Source of the DNA: Celeribacter sp. PS-C1
GTDB taxonomy: Bacteria; Pseudomonadota; Alphaproteobacteria; Rhodobacterales; Rhodobacteraceae
Assembly (NCBI RefSeq): GCF_019429625.1
Contig: NZ_JAHXRW010000001.1
Location: 124,001 to 188,000, forward strand
Reading direction: 5' to 3'
Length of the DNA stretch: 64,000 bases
Made by a program: the position numbers and the translations under genes. Below the pieces are notes generated by a model, which was given only the letters and a program-made list of their open reading frames with translations, had not been told where the DNA came from and did no database searches. Every line of letters begins with the position of its first letter. Position 1 is the stretch's first letter. Below are positions 46,179 through 56,234 of this stretch, in pieces.

Positions 46179-46843
46179 CAGGCACCGGTCGCGACAAGCT
46201 GCCAGTTCGGATCGTCGCTGTTCAGGTGACGTGCAAAGGTCCAGATGTCTTTCTGACGATTGATCGCTTTGGGGTCGCCCTGAACGATCTCGCCCTCGAC
46301 ATTGCGCACGACGGAGGAGGTTTCGCCAACAAAGCGGATCTTGATCTCAGCCTCGTCGGTGGCGCGATCCAAATCGGCGTCGATGATCTGAAGCTCACGC
46401 AGGCCCACGAATTGGCTCTCAATCGTCAGACCTTTGGACTGGCGATCCTCAACGACGGAGGAGAAGGCCTCATAAACGTCTTCGGAGAGGAACGGTTTGA
46501 TGCTTTCAAGTTCATCATGCTCGAAGGCCATGAGGATCATCTCATAGGCACCGCGAGCACCGGCAAGGAATTCGCCGACGTTGAAATTCGGGTCGACACG
46601 TTTGATCGCGGCGAGATTGTCGGCGGCACGGGTTCCCGCCTCGACATTGTCGATGATGTCATGATCCACGCCGCCCTCAATGACTTCGAAATCACGTTTG
46701 ACCTTCGTGGCGTCCTCAGGCCCCGGAAAATCTGCGCGCGGCTTTTCAAACCCTTCGCGAGTGCCCAAAACGCTGCGCAGACGCAGGATCAGGAAAATGG
46801 CAATGCCCGCGAGGACAAGAATGGAAAGAAGGGAATTCCCCAT
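46178..46843 (-). CDS. Tim44/TimA-like domain protein
   Basis: A 221-aa protein with one N-terminal membrane helix (about residues 4-22), then a charged linker and a Tim44-like domain: VGEFLAGARGAYEMILMAFE, EHDELESIKPFLSEDVYEAF and IWTFARHLNSDDPNWQLVATG. It is the bacterial relative of mitochondrial Tim44; its exact role is unknown. I start at ATG 46843 because the upstream frame adds no membrane or family sequence. Operon with mltA (TGATG). Confidence 0.88.
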   Translation of the reverse strand: MGNSLLSILVLAGIAIFLILRLRSVLGTREGFEKPRADFPGPEDATKVKRDFEVIEGGVDHDIIDNVEAGTRAADNLAAIKRVDPNFNVGEFLAGARGAYEMILMAFEHDELESIKPFLSEDVYEAFSSVVEDRQSKGLTIESQFVGLRELQIIDADLDRATDEAEIKIRFVGETSSVVRNVEGEIVQGDPKAINRQKDIWTFARHLNSDDPNWQLVATGA

Positions 46844-46950
46844 CGGCGTTCGATCTCCGTTCAAACGTAGAAATAACAGTGTTCCGACCTTATGTAGGTG
46901 ACGCACCCCGCCAAGTCTACCTGTGGGGGCAAGAATAGAAAGGACTTCTC

Positions 46951-47448
46951 ATGTGGCTTTTCGCCCTTTTTGTCGCTGTTCCGATCATTGAAATCGCCCT
47001 GTTCATTCAGGTTGGCGGTCTGATCGGGCTTTGGCCGACGCTTTTGATCGTCATTGTGACCGCCATTTTGGGCACCGCTTTGGTGCGCCAACAAGGGGCT
47101 TTGGCAATGTCACAATTGCGTCAGTCCTTTTCCGAGTTGAATGACCCGTCCGAGCCTCTGGCGCATGGGGCGATGATCTTGTTTTCTGGCGCGCTTTTGC
47201 TGACGCCCGGGTTCTTTACCGATGCCATGGGGTTCCTGTTGCTGGTGCCCGCGTTTCGGATGTTCGTGCTGAAAGAGCTGCGCAAACGCGTGAGGGTTCA
47301 GAGCTTTACCATGGGACAACAGAACATGCGTCAAACTCATGATCCGTCCCATGGCACTCCGCGTGATCCCCATATCATCGATGGGGAATGGGAAGAGGTA
47401 GATCAAAACAAGCCCGATCAAGGCCCGTCAGGCTGGACTCGCCATTGA
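46951..47448 (+). CDS. fxsA: FxsA-family membrane protein
   Basis: A 165-aa inner-membrane protein with three or so hydrophobic segments: MWLFALFVAVPIIEIALFIQ at the start, GLWPTLLIVIVTAILGTALV, and ILFSGALLLTPGFFTDAMGF. It matches FxsA, whose E. coli member counters F-plasmid exclusion of phage T7; the general role is unclear. The C-terminus is hydrophilic. It is divergent from the Tim44-like gene and 57 bp before secB. Confidence 0.9.
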   Translation: MWLFALFVAVPIIEIALFIQVGGLIGLWPTLLIVIVTAILGTALVRQQGALAMSQLRQSFSELNDPSEPLAHGAMILFSGALLLTPGFFTDAMGFLLLVPAFRMFVLKELRKRVRVQSFTMGQQNMRQTHDPSHGTPRDPHIIDGEWEEVDQNKPDQGPSGWTRH

Positions 47449-47505
47449 GGCAGGCCCGGCAACCTGATACAAAGCCGCGAACTTCATTTTGCAAGGACCG
47501 AACCG

Positions 47506-48012
47506 ATGGCCGAAAACGGCGAAACCCCACAAAACGACGCGGCTCAACAAGCCAACCCCGTCAAAATGCAAATCCTGGGTCAGTTCATCCGGGACATGTC
47601 TTTTGAAAACATCCTCGCACAAAAGGCCTTGAAGGTCGAAGGTCGTCCGGCGATCTCCGTTCAGGTCGCTCTGGACGCGAAAAAGCGCGCCGAAGATCAC
47701 CAATTCGAAGTCGCCACCAAGGTTAAAGTCGAATCCAAATCAGAAAGCGGTGAGCAAACGCTGTTCATCCTCGAGCTGGATTACGCCGGTGTGTTCCTCA
47801 TCGAAAACGTGCCGGACGAGCAAATGCACCCGTTCTTGATGATCGAATGCCCGCGGATGCTCTTCCCGTTCCTGCGCCGTGTGGTGCATGACGTGACACG
47901 TGACGGTGGTTTCCCGCCGCTGAACCTCGACAACATCGACTTTGTGCAGCTTTACCGCCAAGACATGGCGCGCCGCGCAGAAGCGCAGCAATCTGCCGCT
48001 GCAGTCAACTAA
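47506..48012 (+). CDS. secB: protein-export chaperone SecB
   Basis: SecB is the tetrameric cytosolic chaperone that keeps precursors unfolded and delivers them to SecA. The 168-aa sequence shows ILGQFIRDMSFENILAQKAL, VLELDYAGVF-type core strands and CPRMLFPFLRRVVHDVTRDG with the family NLDNIDF. SecB is typical of proteobacteria and is encoded beside dnaQ near oriC in alphaproteobacteria. Convergent with dnaQ, 9 bp apart. Confidence 0.96.
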   Translation: MAENGETPQNDAAQQANPVKMQILGQFIRDMSFENILAQKALKVEGRPAISVQVALDAKKRAEDHQFEVATKVKVESKSESGEQTLFILELDYAGVFLIENVPDEQMHPFLMIECPRMLFPFLRRVVHDVTRDGGFPPLNLDNIDFVQLYRQDMARRAEAQQSAAAVN

Positions 48013-48021
48013 GTTACTGGC

Positions 48022-48762
48022 TTAGTTAAATTTATTCCAAATCGCGCCGTCGCCCAAGCCCTCAACGAAAGAGGCATGGGCGGCGGCTTCTTCGTCTGTG
48101 ATCCGGGGCGGAAGAGGGGCAGGGCGTCGCGTCGGACGCCAGTTTTCATCGATCTGAGACGAGGCATCTTTCTTTTGCGATTTCGAAGGCGCAAGCACGA
48201 GATCGGGCTGACGCCCGCCGATCAGTTCAAGATAAACCTCCGCCAGAATTTCAGAGTCGAGCAAAGCGCCGTGCAGGGTTCGCGACGAGTTGTCGATGCC
48301 GAAGCGGCGACACAGCGCATCGAGCGTGGCCGGAGAGCCGGGAAATTTCTTGCGCGCCATCGCCAGTGTATCGACTGCGCGCTCATAGGGGATTTCCGGC
48401 AGACCGATCCAGCTCAGCTCGGCATTCAGGAATTTCATATCGAAGCTGGCGTTGTGGATGATCAGTTTCGAATCCGTCCCAATGAAATCGAGAAACGCCT
48501 GACCCACTGCCTTGAAAAACGGCTTGTCGGCGAGGATCACTTCGCCGTCTTTCGGCGGGCGCGGGGGCTGCAACAGGTCGGGACCGATGCCGTGCACGCC
48601 AAAGGCGCCGTCCGGCATGTGGCGATCCGGGTGGATATATTGGTGGTAGGTGTTGCCGGAAGGCATGTGATTCACGAGCTCAATCGCCCCGATTTCCACG
48701 AGACGATCGCCGCTGAACGGATCAAAGCCGGTGGTTTCGGTATCGAGAACGATTTCACGCAT
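48022..48762 (-). CDS. dnaQ: DNA polymerase III epsilon subunit (proofreading)
   Basis: DnaQ is the 3'-5' exonuclease of the replicase. The 246-aa protein starts [20 protein letters not shown] (ExoI motif with two acidic ligands), then [16 protein letters not shown] (ExoII) and [20 protein letters not shown] (ExoIII). A basic, Pro-rich C-terminal tail contacts the polymerase. Its start overlaps the coaE stop by 8 bp. It forms a minus-strand operon with coaE, aroE and maf leading away from oriC. Confidence 0.95.
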   Translation of the reverse strand: MREIVLDTETTGFDPFSGDRLVEIGAIELVNHMPSGNTYHQYIHPDRHMPDGAFGVHGIGPDLLQPPRPPKDGEVILADKPFFKAVGQAFLDFIGTDSKLIIHNASFDMKFLNAELSWIGLPEIPYERAVDTLAMARKKFPGSPATLDALCRRFGIDNSSRTLHGALLDSEILAEVYLELIGGRQPDLVLAPSKSQKKDASSQIDENWRPTRRPAPLPPRITDEEAAAHASFVEGLGDGAIWNKFN

Positions 48763-49354
48763 CGGAAAGTTGCCCCTTTAAAATGGAAAGCACATCATGC
48801 ACCTGGGCTTTGGCGGCTTCAAGGCTTGTGGTTTCGATCACGAAATCTGCGCGGGCGCGTTTTTGGGCATCCGGGAGTTGTTTGCTCAGAATGGCTTCAA
48901 AATGGGCTTCGGTCATGCCGGGTCGGGCAAGGACGCGGGCGCGTTGCGTTTCGGGATCAACCGAGACAACCACGATGGCGTCCACATGTTGATCGCCGCC
49001 GGTTTCAAAGAGAAGCGGGATGTCGACGAGGACCATCTCGACCGCGCTGTTCTCGATAAAATTCTGGCGGTCCTGCGCGACTAGGGGGTGCACGATCTTT
49101 TCGATCTGTTTCAAAGCGTTAGGATCCTTCGAGATGATCTCCTTGAGCCGCGTTTTGGACACGCTGCCACTCTCAATCGCCTGAGGGAATTGCTCCGCCA
49201 TGGGCACAACCGCAGCGCCCTCCTGATCGTAAAGCCGGGCCACGGCCGCATCGGCATCCCACACGGGCACACCGGCCTCAGCGAAGAGCTTCGCCGTGGT
49301 GCTTTTCCCCATGCCGATGGAGCCGGTCAGACCGATGATGAAGGGCTTTGTCAT
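48755..49354 (-). CDS. coaE: dephospho-CoA kinase
   Basis: CoaE catalyses the last step of coenzyme A synthesis, ATP-dependent phosphorylation of dephospho-CoA. The 199-aa protein begins [20 protein letters not shown] with its P-loop, followed by [14 protein letters not shown] and [11 protein letters not shown], and has the expected lid region. It overlaps aroE by 4 bp and dnaQ by 8 bp, indicating tight operon packing. Confidence 0.95.
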   Translation of the reverse strand: MTKPFIIGLTGSIGMGKSTTAKLFAEAGVPVWDADAAVARLYDQEGAAVVPMAEQFPQAIESGSVSKTRLKEIISKDPNALKQIEKIVHPLVAQDRQNFIENSAVEMVLVDIPLLFETGGDQHVDAIVVVSVDPETQRARVLARPGMTEAHFEAILSKQLPDAQKRARADFVIETTSLEAAKAQVHDVLSILKGQLSDA

Positions 49355-50181
49355 GAGGACAAGATGAATTGGCGTGTGGCGTCGTCGACTTCAGGACGTT
49401 TGCCAAACCAACGCTCAAACCCCGGCGCGGCTTGATACAGAAGCATGCCAAGACCATCGACGGTCTGACAGCCCTTCTCAGCGGCGCGGTCCAGGAAAGC
49501 GGTGCGCAGCGGCGTGTAGACGATGTCAGTGACCACGGCGTCGGAGCTCAAATGATCAAAGGGAATCTTCAGGTCAGGCTGGCCATGCATTCCAAGCGCA
49601 GTTGTGTTCACAACCGTGCGCGCGCCTTTAAGCATGTCGCCGGCGTTCACCCATTCCACAACCGAGATTTTCGTCCCGAATTCAGCCCGAAGTGCATCGG
49701 AACGCGCCCTTGTCCGGTTGGCCAGTCGGATTTCTGGCACCCCAACGTCCAAAAGAGACGCGATCACCGCGCGCGCAGCACCACCTGCGCCCAAGACGAC
49801 CGCGGGTCCAGCCTTTGGATCCCACTCCGCATTGCAACGCAGGTTCTCCACAAAACCATAGCCATCCGTATTATCAGCATGAAGTTTTCCATCAGAGCGG
49901 AAAATCAACGTGTTCGCCGCTCCGATAAGCGCGGCGCGATCTGTGACAATGTCCGCCAACCCGAGAACGGCTTCCTTATGAGGGATCGTGACATTCGCGC
50001 CGACAAATCCCATTTTCGGCATCATCTGCAGAACCTCTGCGAGATCTGCTTGCTCGATATGAAGCGGAACGTAATGGCCAGAAATCTGATAGCGAGACAG
50101 CCAATAGTTATGAAGCTTTGGCGACTGGCTATGAGAAATCGGCATGCCAATCACGCCTGCCACCGGAATTTTGTCACTCAT
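49351..50181 (-). CDS. aroE: shikimate dehydrogenase
   Basis: AroE reduces 3-dehydroshikimate with NADPH in aromatic amino-acid synthesis. In the 276-aa protein the substrate site is seen in [17 protein letters not shown] and [10 protein letters not shown] (catalytic Lys), and NADP binding in [19 protein letters not shown] and [10 protein letters not shown]. Length and motif order are normal. It overlaps maf by 4 bp and coaE by 4 bp. Confidence 0.95.
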   Translation of the reverse strand: MSDKIPVAGVIGMPISHSQSPKLHNYWLSRYQISGHYVPLHIEQADLAEVLQMMPKMGFVGANVTIPHKEAVLGLADIVTDRAALIGAANTLIFRSDGKLHADNTDGYGFVENLRCNAEWDPKAGPAVVLGAGGAARAVIASLLDVGVPEIRLANRTRARSDALRAEFGTKISVVEWVNAGDMLKGARTVVNTTALGMHGQPDLKIPFDHLSSDAVVTDIVYTPLRTAFLDRAAEKGCQTVDGLGMLLYQAAPGFERWFGKRPEVDDATRQFILSS

Positions 50182-50783
50182 GATGCGATCACTCCCCTTT
50201 GCGCAAGGTATGCCAAAAGCGGCAGCAGCGGCAAACCCAGCACAGTGAAGTAATCGCCATCAATGCGAGAAAAAAGACGCACACCTTCGGCCTCCAGCAT
50301 GTAGGAGCCGACGCAATATTGAACCTGATCCCAATTCCTCGTCAGGTAATCGTCGAGATAGGCGTCCGAGAAACTGTTCATCTCAAGCCGCACTTCACCA
50401 ACGTGACGCCATTTCGGCTCGCCGTTTTCATAGATCACGGCTGCAGACAAAAGCTTGTGCCGCTCGCCTCGCATCTCTTTGAGCTGCGCGCGCGCCTCGT
50501 CAATGTCTTTCGCCTTGGAGATCATCTTGCCTTTAAAAGACAGCGTCTGATCACAGCCTATGACCATGGCGCCGGGATGTTTCATGGACACTTTGCGCGC
50601 CTTCGCCTCTGCCAAAGCATCGGCGATATCCCGTGGCGTTGCGCCGTCATGAAGGAGCGCTTCTTTTACCGTTTCTTCATCAATACGTCCGACAGTCACA
50701 TCAAACGTAAGCCCCGCATTTCGAAGCAAGGTCTGCCGAATTTCGGAACCGGAGGCGAGGATAAGCTTTTCCGGGCTGTTCAT
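50178..50783 (-). CDS. maf: Maf/YceF-family nucleotide pyrophosphatase
   Basis: A 201-aa Maf-like pyrophosphatase, predicted to hydrolyse non-canonical nucleoside triphosphates. Features are LILASGSEIRQTLLRNAGLT at the start, the acidic GRIDEETVKE, GCDQTLSFKGKMISKAKDID and the C-terminal GDYFTVLGLPLLPLL. Subfamily (dTTP/UTP versus m7GTP) is not certain. It is the first gene on the left replichore; its start faces the candidate oriC directly. Confidence 0.9.
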   Translation of the reverse strand: MNSPEKLILASGSEIRQTLLRNAGLTFDVTVGRIDEETVKEALLHDGATPRDIADALAEAKARKVSMKHPGAMVIGCDQTLSFKGKMISKAKDIDEARAQLKEMRGERHKLLSAAVIYENGEPKWRHVGEVRLEMNSFSDAYLDDYLTRNWDQVQYCVGSYMLEAEGVRLFSRIDGDYFTVLGLPLLPLLAYLAQRGVIAS

Positions 50784-50985
50784 AGCTCTGTTGAAAACTC
50801 CTGTGTGACTGCGGGGATCAAAGCGGTGTTTTTCGGTCTTTTAGCGCAGCCGGGGATAAACCGATAGTTCTAGCGTTTTCTCACCTCACCTTATCACTGG
50901 GGGTAAGACAATTTGCCTCTGGATGTAGAAGTAACAGTTTCCCGACATCTGCGAAAAACATCCCCTGATACTCAACGACGAGAAA

Positions 50986-50998
50986 TATCAATGAATTG
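50986..50998. promoter_or_regulatory. IHF consensus site in oriC
   Basis: TATCAATGAATTG matches WATCAANNNNTTR, and one base further the complementary strand matches too, because ATCAAT and ATTGAT form a dyad around GA. IHF bends DNA at several bacterial origins. Confidence 0.5.
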
Positions 50999-51030
50999 AT
51001 TTATAAGGGAAAATAAAATTTATCCTAAGC

Positions 51031-51039
51031 TGTGGATAA
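51031..51039 (-). promoter_or_regulatory. DnaA box 1
   Basis: TGTGGATAA, the exact complement of the consensus TTATCCACA. With the preceding C it pairs as a 10-base inverted repeat with box 2. Confidence 0.85.
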
Positions 51040-51095
51040 GAAACATGACAGTTTTAAGAGACTGGAAAACCCTGTGTAAAACTCAATAATCCAGA

Positions 51096-51104
51096 TTATC
51101 CACA
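51096..51104 (+). promoter_or_regulatory. DnaA box 2
   Basis: TTATCCACA, exact consensus, opposite in orientation to box 1 and 56 bases beyond it. It lies just before the T-rich tract and the hemJ start. Confidence 0.85.
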
Positions 51105-51177
51105 GGCCCTACAAAATCATCATCCTTTTCTTTTTCTTTTATTATTTTATTTAGAAGGAAACGAAGGGGCACCTCTA

Positions 51178-51630
51178 ATGGGCGATATTCTTGCGAGCAT
51201 TTATCCTTGGACAAAGTCCATGCATGTCATTTCCATCATCGCATGGATGGCTGGCCTCTTTTACCTTCCCCGTCTTTACGTGCGTCACACCGAAAGCGTG
51301 AACCAAGGGACGGAAACCGATCTTCTTTTTCAGGATATGGAAAAGAAGCTCCTGAAGATGATTATGAACCCTGCGATGATCTCCAGCTGGCTCTTTGGCC
51401 TGTGTTTGGTCTTTACTCCCGGTATCGTCGATTGGAGCGCTGGCTGGTCCTGGATCAAGGCTGTGAATGTACTTGGAATGACCTGGTTTCACATGTGGTG
51501 CGCAGCACGTCGGAAAGACTTCATCACGGGCACAAACACCCGTAGCGGTCGTCACTATCGGATGATGAACGAACTCCCGACGCTGTTTATGATCTTCATC
51601 GTTGTGATGATCATCGCCAAGCCATTCTGA
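51178..51630 (+). CDS. hemJ: protoporphyrinogen oxidase HemJ
   Basis: HemJ oxidises protoporphyrinogen IX to protoporphyrin IX in most alphaproteobacteria lacking HemY/HemG. The 150-aa inner-membrane protein has about four hydrophobic helices; MHVISIIAWMAGLFYLPRLY includes the conserved His and Tyr region, and WFHMWCAARRKDF another conserved His. ATG 51178 has AAGGGG upstream. It is the first gene to the right of oriC and lies 126 bp before rho. Confidence 0.93.
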   Translation: MGDILASIYPWTKSMHVISIIAWMAGLFYLPRLYVRHTESVNQGTETDLLFQDMEKKLLKMIMNPAMISSWLFGLCLVFTPGIVDWSAGWSWIKAVNVLGMTWFHMWCAARRKDFITGTNTRSGRHYRMMNELPTLFMIFIVVMIIAKPF

Positions 51631-51756
51631 GAAAGATTGACTTAACCGCAGTCTGTTTCTATCACTCTGCCAAACCCGCGCCGTCCGGCGTAGGGATTCT
51701 CCACTGAGACTTGACGGAAAGACCCGCGTGATGCGCCGGTCGAATTGGATTTTTCT

Positions 51757-53028
51757 ATGAGCGACACCACTCTCAATCTGGCTGATTTGAAAGCCAAGAG
51801 CCCCAAAGATCTTTTGGCGATGGCCGAAGAGCTGGAGATCGAAAACGCCTCGACCATGCGTAAGGGCGAGATGATGTTCTCGATCCTCAAGGAACGTGCG
51901 GAAGATGAATGGGTCATCTCCGGGGATGGCGTGCTTGAGGTTCTTCAGGATGGTTTCGGCTTCCTGCGCTCTCCTGAGGCGAACTATCTGCCGGGTCCCG
52001 ACGACATTTACGTCTCCCCCGATGTGATCCGCCAATACGGCCTTCGGACCGGTGACACGGTCGAGGGTGTGATGCATGCGCCGAACGAGAACGAGCGCTA
52101 TTTCGCGATCACCAAGGTCACGATGATCAACTTTGAGGAGCCTGAGAAGGCCCGTCACAAGATCAACTTTGACAACCTTACGCCGCTGTACCCGGATGAG
52201 CGCCTCAAGATGGAGATCGAAGATCCGACCATCAAGGACCGCTCCGCTCGCATCATTGACCTCGTGTCGCCGATCGGGAAAGGCCAACGTGCGTTGATCG
52301 TGGCGCCGCCGCGGACTGGTAAAACCGTCCTGCTGCAAAACATCGCGCATTCGATCGAAACCAACCACCCTGAGTGCTATCTCATCGTGCTGTTGATCGA
52401 CGAACGTCCCGAAGAGGTCACGGACATGCAGCGCTCCGTGAAGGGTGAGGTGATTTCCTCGACCTTCGACGAACCTGCGACCCGTCACGTTGCCGTTTCC
52501 GAAATGGTGATCGAGAAAGCGAAACGTCTCGTCGAACACAAGCGTGACGTCGTTATTCTTCTCGACTCGATTACGCGTCTTGGCCGCGCCTTCAACACCG
52601 TTGTGCCGTCCTCTGGTAAGGTTCTTACGGGTGGTGTGGACGCCAACGCGCTGCAACGCCCGAAACGCTTCTTCGGTGCTGCCCGGAATATCGAAGAGGG
52701 TGGCTCTCTGACCATCATCGCAACCGCCCTGATCGACACAGGGTCGCGGATGGATGAGGTGATCTTTGAAGAATTCAAAGGTACGGGTAACTCCGAGATC
52801 GTTCTGGATCGTAAAGTCGCCGACAAACGCGTCTTCCCGGCCATGGACATCCTCAAATCCGGCACGCGGAAAGAGGATCTTCTGGTGGATTCCAAAGATC
52901 TCCAGAAAACCTACGTTCTGCGCCGTATCTTGAACCCGATGGGTACCACAGATGCGATTGAGTTCTTGATTTCCAAGCTCAAGCAGACCAAAACCAACAG
53001 CGAATTCTTCGACTCGATGAACGCTTAA
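51757..53028 (+). CDS. rho: transcription termination factor Rho
   Basis: Rho is the hexameric RNA helicase that ends transcription of untranslated RNA. The 423-aa protein has an N-terminal Rho-N helix ([20 protein letters not shown]), the cold-shock RNA-binding domain ([13 protein letters not shown]), Walker [21 protein letters not shown], Walker [11 protein letters not shown] and the secondary-site Q-loop region [17 protein letters not shown]-like block. I use ATG 51757 after a weak leader; an in-frame TTG at 51745 is possible. Downstream gap to mnmE is 27 bp. Confidence 0.97.
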   Translation: MSDTTLNLADLKAKSPKDLLAMAEELEIENASTMRKGEMMFSILKERAEDEWVISGDGVLEVLQDGFGFLRSPEANYLPGPDDIYVSPDVIRQYGLRTGDTVEGVMHAPNENERYFAITKVTMINFEEPEKARHKINFDNLTPLYPDERLKMEIEDPTIKDRSARIIDLVSPIGKGQRALIVAPPRTGKTVLLQNIAHSIETNHPECYLIVLLIDERPEEVTDMQRSVKGEVISSTFDEPATRHVAVSEMVIEKAKRLVEHKRDVVILLDSITRLGRAFNTVVPSSGKVLTGGVDANALQRPKRFFGAARNIEEGGSLTIIATALIDTGSRMDEVIFEEFKGTGNSEIVLDRKVADKRVFPAMDILKSGTRKEDLLVDSKDLQKTYVLRRILNPMGTTDAIEFLISKLKQTKTNSEFFDSMNA

Positions 53029-53055
53029 ATTAAAGGATATCAATAGGTTAAACCT

Positions 53056-54342
53056 ATGGATACGATTTACGCCCTCGCATCTGCCCGCGGGAAAGCGGGT
53101 GTCGCAGTGGTCCGGATTTCCGGGCCGCTTGCGTTTTGGGCTGTTGAAAAGCTGGCGGGCAATGTGCCTGCTCCACGTCGAACGGCTCTGCGTGTTCTGA
53201 AAAATGCGGAAGGCGTGATGCTCGACGAAGCCTTGGTGATCTGCTTTGAAAAGGGCGCTTCTTTCACTGGGGAAGAGAGTGCTGAGCTTCAACTTCATGG
53301 CTCTGTGGCGATTATCAATGCCGTGCTTCAAGCACTCGCCGATTTGGATGGATTGCGTTTGGCTGAAGCGGGTGAGTTCACTCGACGTGCGCTTGAGAAT
53401 GAACAGCTCGATCTAGCCCAGGTCGAAGGTCTTGCGGATCTGATCGAGGCGGAGACGGAGGCTCAGCGTCGCCAGGCTTTGAAGGTCTTCTCTGGTGCGC
53501 TCGGCGATAAGGCGGAGCGTTGGCGCGCGGCTTTGCTCCGTGCCGCGGCGTTGATCGAAGCGACGATTGATTTCGCCGATGAAGAGGTTCCGACGGACGT
53601 TTCGCCCGAGGTTCTGGAATTGATCGCGCTGACGATGATGGAGCTCGAAGAAGAGATCAAAGGCGCGAGAATGGCGGAGCGTATCCGGGATGGCTTTGAA
53701 GTTGCTATTGTTGGTCCGCCGAATGCCGGTAAATCAACTCTTTTGAACGCGCTTGCGGGGCGTGAGGCGGCAATTACATCTGAGTTTGCTGGCACCACGC
53801 GCGACATCATCGAAGTCCGTATGGATTTACAGGGCCTGCCTGTGACGCTCCTTGATACGGCGGGCCTTCGAGAAACCAGTGATGTGGTTGAAGCGATCGG
53901 CATTGATCGCGCAAGAAGCCGCGCAGCGCATGCTGATTTGCGGGTGATCTTGCTTCCAAATGCCGATGCTGAGCCTGAAATGTTGCCACAAGATGGTGAT
54001 CTTGTGTTAATCGGCAAGGATGATAGCGGTGCTTATCCGCAATCCGTTTCGGGTAAAACCGGGCAGGGCGTTGATCTTATGGTGGCTCATATCGCGACGA
54101 CGCTTTCGGATCGCGCCTCCGATGCCTCCTCAGCTATTCGTGAACGCCATCGTGTTGCAATTCAGGATGCGCTTGTCTCTATGGAATCAGCGCGAAATGA
54201 GGTATTGCTCGGCGGTGAACGTGCTGAGCTCGCGGCCGAAGAGCTGCGTCGCGCGGTCTATGCGCTGAACTGCCTTGTGGGGCGGATTGATGTTGAGAAC
54301 ATTCTTGGAGAAATCTTCTCCAGTTTTTGCATCGGAAAATGA
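53056..54342 (+). CDS. mnmE: tRNA modification GTPase MnmE
   Basis: MnmE, with MnmG, installs the carboxymethylaminomethyl group on wobble U34. The 428-aa protein has the N-terminal tetrahydrofolate-binding domain ([20 protein letters not shown]), a helical domain with [20 protein letters not shown], a G domain ([30 protein letters not shown]) and the C-terminal CIGK. Its codon composition is more AT-rich than genes on the left arm. The mnmE stop lies 23 bases before the preferred mnmG start. Confidence 0.95.
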   Translation: MDTIYALASARGKAGVAVVRISGPLAFWAVEKLAGNVPAPRRTALRVLKNAEGVMLDEALVICFEKGASFTGEESAELQLHGSVAIINAVLQALADLDGLRLAEAGEFTRRALENEQLDLAQVEGLADLIEAETEAQRRQALKVFSGALGDKAERWRAALLRAAALIEATIDFADEEVPTDVSPEVLELIALTMMELEEEIKGARMAERIRDGFEVAIVGPPNAGKSTLLNALAGREAAITSEFAGTTRDIIEVRMDLQGLPVTLLDTAGLRETSDVVEAIGIDRARSRAAHADLRVILLPNADAEPEMLPQDGDLVLIGKDDSGAYPQSVSGKTGQGVDLMVAHIATTLSDRASDASSAIRERHRVAIQDALVSMESARNEVLLGGERAELAAEELRRAVYALNCLVGRIDVENILGEIFSSFCIGK

Positions 54343-54357
54343 AAGAAAACCGAGGAG

Positions 54358-54373
54358 TGTTTCACGTGAAACA
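54358..54373. promoter_or_regulatory. parS: parS site 1
   Basis: TGTTTCACGTGAAACA, an exact 16-base palindromic parS consensus, about 3.3 kb from oriC. It overlaps the leader and GTG start of mnmG. Bound ParB here would nucleate the segregation complex. Confidence 0.92.
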
Positions 54374-56234
54374 TACCGACTTCGATGTTGTCGTCGTGGG
54401 TGGCGGCCATGCTGGATGTGACGCTGCGGCGGCCGCTGCAAGGGCAGGTGCGCGAACAGCGCTGATCACTTTGCGCAAAGACGGTATTGGCGTGATGTCC
54501 TGTAACCCGGCCATCGGTGGTTTGGGGAAAGGTCACCTCGTGCGTGAAATCGATGCGCTTGATGGGGTGATGGGACGAATCGCAGATAAAGCCGGAATTC
54601 AATTTCGGCTTTTGAACCGGCGTAAAGGTCCAGCCGTACAAGGCCCGCGCGCGCAAGCTGATCGCAAGATCTACCGCACAGAGATGTTGGCGGAGTTGGA
54701 GGCGACCGAAAATTTAGCGATCATCGAAGCGGAGGTCGCCGATCTCATGCTTGATGGTGGTATCGTGAGTGGCGTCGTTTTAGGGGATCAATCTGAGATC
54801 AAAGCGGGTGCGGTGGTTTTGACGACCGGCACTTTCTTGAACGGATTGATCCATATTGGCGAAGAAAAGCATCCGGGCGGTCGGATTGGCGATAAACCCT
54901 CTGTTGCTTTGGCCGAACGTCTGTATGGGCTCGAACTTCCGATGGGCCGTCTGAAAACGGGCACACCGCCGCGTCTGGATGGTAAGACCATCGCTTGGGA
55001 TATTCTTGAAGAACAGCCAGGGGATGATGAACCTGTGGTGTTTTCCTTCCTGAATAGCAAACCGTTTGCGCGTCAGGTATCCTGCGGCATTACGCATACG
55101 AATGAGAAAACGCACGATATTATTCGGGAGAACTTATCTCGGTCCGCGATGTATGGCGGTCATATCGAAGGCGTTGGGCCGCGGTATTGTCCGTCCATCG
55201 AGGATAAGATTGTCCGTTTTGCGGATAAATCTTCGCATCAAATCTTCCTTGAACCGGAAGGCGTGGATGACGATACGGTTTATCCTAATGGCATTTCGAC
55301 CTCTCTGCCTCTTGAAGTGCAAGAAGCCTATGTGCGTTCTATTCGTGGTCTGGAGGATGTGAAAATTCTCCAGCCTGGTTATGCGATTGAATATGACTAT
55401 GTCGATCCGCGCGCGCTTCGATTGACTTTGGAGTTGCGCGATGTTCCGGGACTTTTCTTGGCAGGTCAGATCAATGGGACAACCGGTTATGAAGAAGCAG
55501 CCGCACAAGGTCTTGTGGCAGGATTGAATGCAGCACGTAAATCTATGGGCAAAGATGGTGCAACATTCGCACGATCCGAAAGCTATATCGGTGTGATGAT
55601 TGACGATCTTGTGACGCGTGGTGTGAGTGAACCTTACCGAATGTTCACGTCTCGTGCGGAGTTCCGTTTGTCTTTGCGAGCGGATAATGCGGATCAACGT
55701 TTGACGCCGCTGGGTAAGGATTTGGGTTTGGTGCATAAGCCCCGAGCGCAGGCCTTCGACAGAAAGATGGAAAACCTCTCAAAAGGCCGGGCTTTGCTTG
55801 AAAAAGAAAGTTATACGCCGAAAGAGCTTAGCGCGGTTGGCGTGACCGTAAGCTCAGATGGCTCTCGCCGCACGCCCTATGAGGTGCTGGCATTCCCGAA
55901 TGTCACGTTTGAAAACATCATTTCTCTCAACCCGGAGATCGCAGAAATTTTGCCTGAGATACAGGAGCAATTGTCTCGCGATGCGCTTTACGCGAATTAC
56001 ATTGAACGCCAACAGCGCGATGTCGACGCAATGAAACGGGATGAGCTTCAGGTCATTCCGGATGATTTCGATTACTCTGTGCTCAGTGGTCTATCGAATG
56101 AATTGCGCAGCAAGTTGACTTTGGCACGGCCGCAGACGATTTCTCAAGCAGGTAGGGTAGAGGGGATGACACCTGCCGCTGTCACTTTGATTCTAGCTCG
56201 CCTGCGTCAATCTCAGAGAGAGAAAGCGTCCTGA
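54366..56234 (+). CDS. mnmG: tRNA uridine-5-carboxymethylaminomethyl modification enzyme MnmG
   Basis: MnmG (GidA) is the FAD/NADH partner of MnmE. The 622-aa protein opens with the FAD dinucleotide fold [20 protein letters not shown] and shows [35 protein letters not shown] and the C-terminal [21 protein letters not shown] prefer GTG 54366: GAGGAG lies eight bases before it and the protein then starts like other MnmG proteins. ATG 54339, which overlaps the mnmE stop, is the alternative. The start lies inside parS site 1. Confidence 0.93.
   Translation: MKHTDFDVVVVGGGHAGCDAAAAAARAGARTALITLRKDGIGVMSCNPAIGGLGKGHLVREIDALDGVMGRIADKAGIQFRLLNRRKGPAVQGPRAQADRKIYRTEMLAELEATENLAIIEAEVADLMLDGGIVSGVVLGDQSEIKAGAVVLTTGTFLNGLIHIGEEKHPGGRIGDKPSVALAERLYGLELPMGRLKTGTPPRLDGKTIAWDILEEQPGDDEPVVFSFLNSKPFARQVSCGITHTNEKTHDIIRENLSRSAMYGGHIEGVGPRYCPSIEDKIVRFADKSSHQIFLEPEGVDDDTVYPNGISTSLPLEVQEAYVRSIRGLEDVKILQPGYAIEYDYVDPRALRLTLELRDVPGLFLAGQINGTTGYEEAAAQGLVAGLNAARKSMGKDGATFARSESYIGVMIDDLVTRGVSEPYRMFTSRAEFRLSLRADNADQRLTPLGKDLGLVHKPRAQAFDRKMENLSKGRALLEKESYTPKELSAVGVTVSSDGSRRTPYEVLAFPNVTFENIISLNPEIAEILPEIQEQLSRDALYANYIERQQRDVDAMKRDELQVIPDDFDYSVLSGLSNELRSKLTLARPQTISQAGRVEGMTPAAVTLILARLRQSQREKAS

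Larger units (their letters stand above)
50784..51177. other. oriC: candidate chromosomal replication origin (oriC)
   Basis: This 394-bp intergenic region separates the divergent maf and hemJ genes in the neighbourhood where alphaproteobacterial origins lie. It contains two exact DnaA boxes in opposite orientation (51031-51039 and 51096-51104), several weaker GGATAA-type matches, an IHF consensus (50986-50998) and a G-free, T-rich tract (51121-51153) suited to unwinding. Genes on both sides point away from it. It has no GANTC site and no paired TTAA CtrA site, unlike the Caulobacter origin. Confidence 0.8.

Noticed and set aside
50784-51177. CtrA binding sites in oriC
   Set aside because: Only one TTAA is present; no TTAA-N7-TTAA arrangement.
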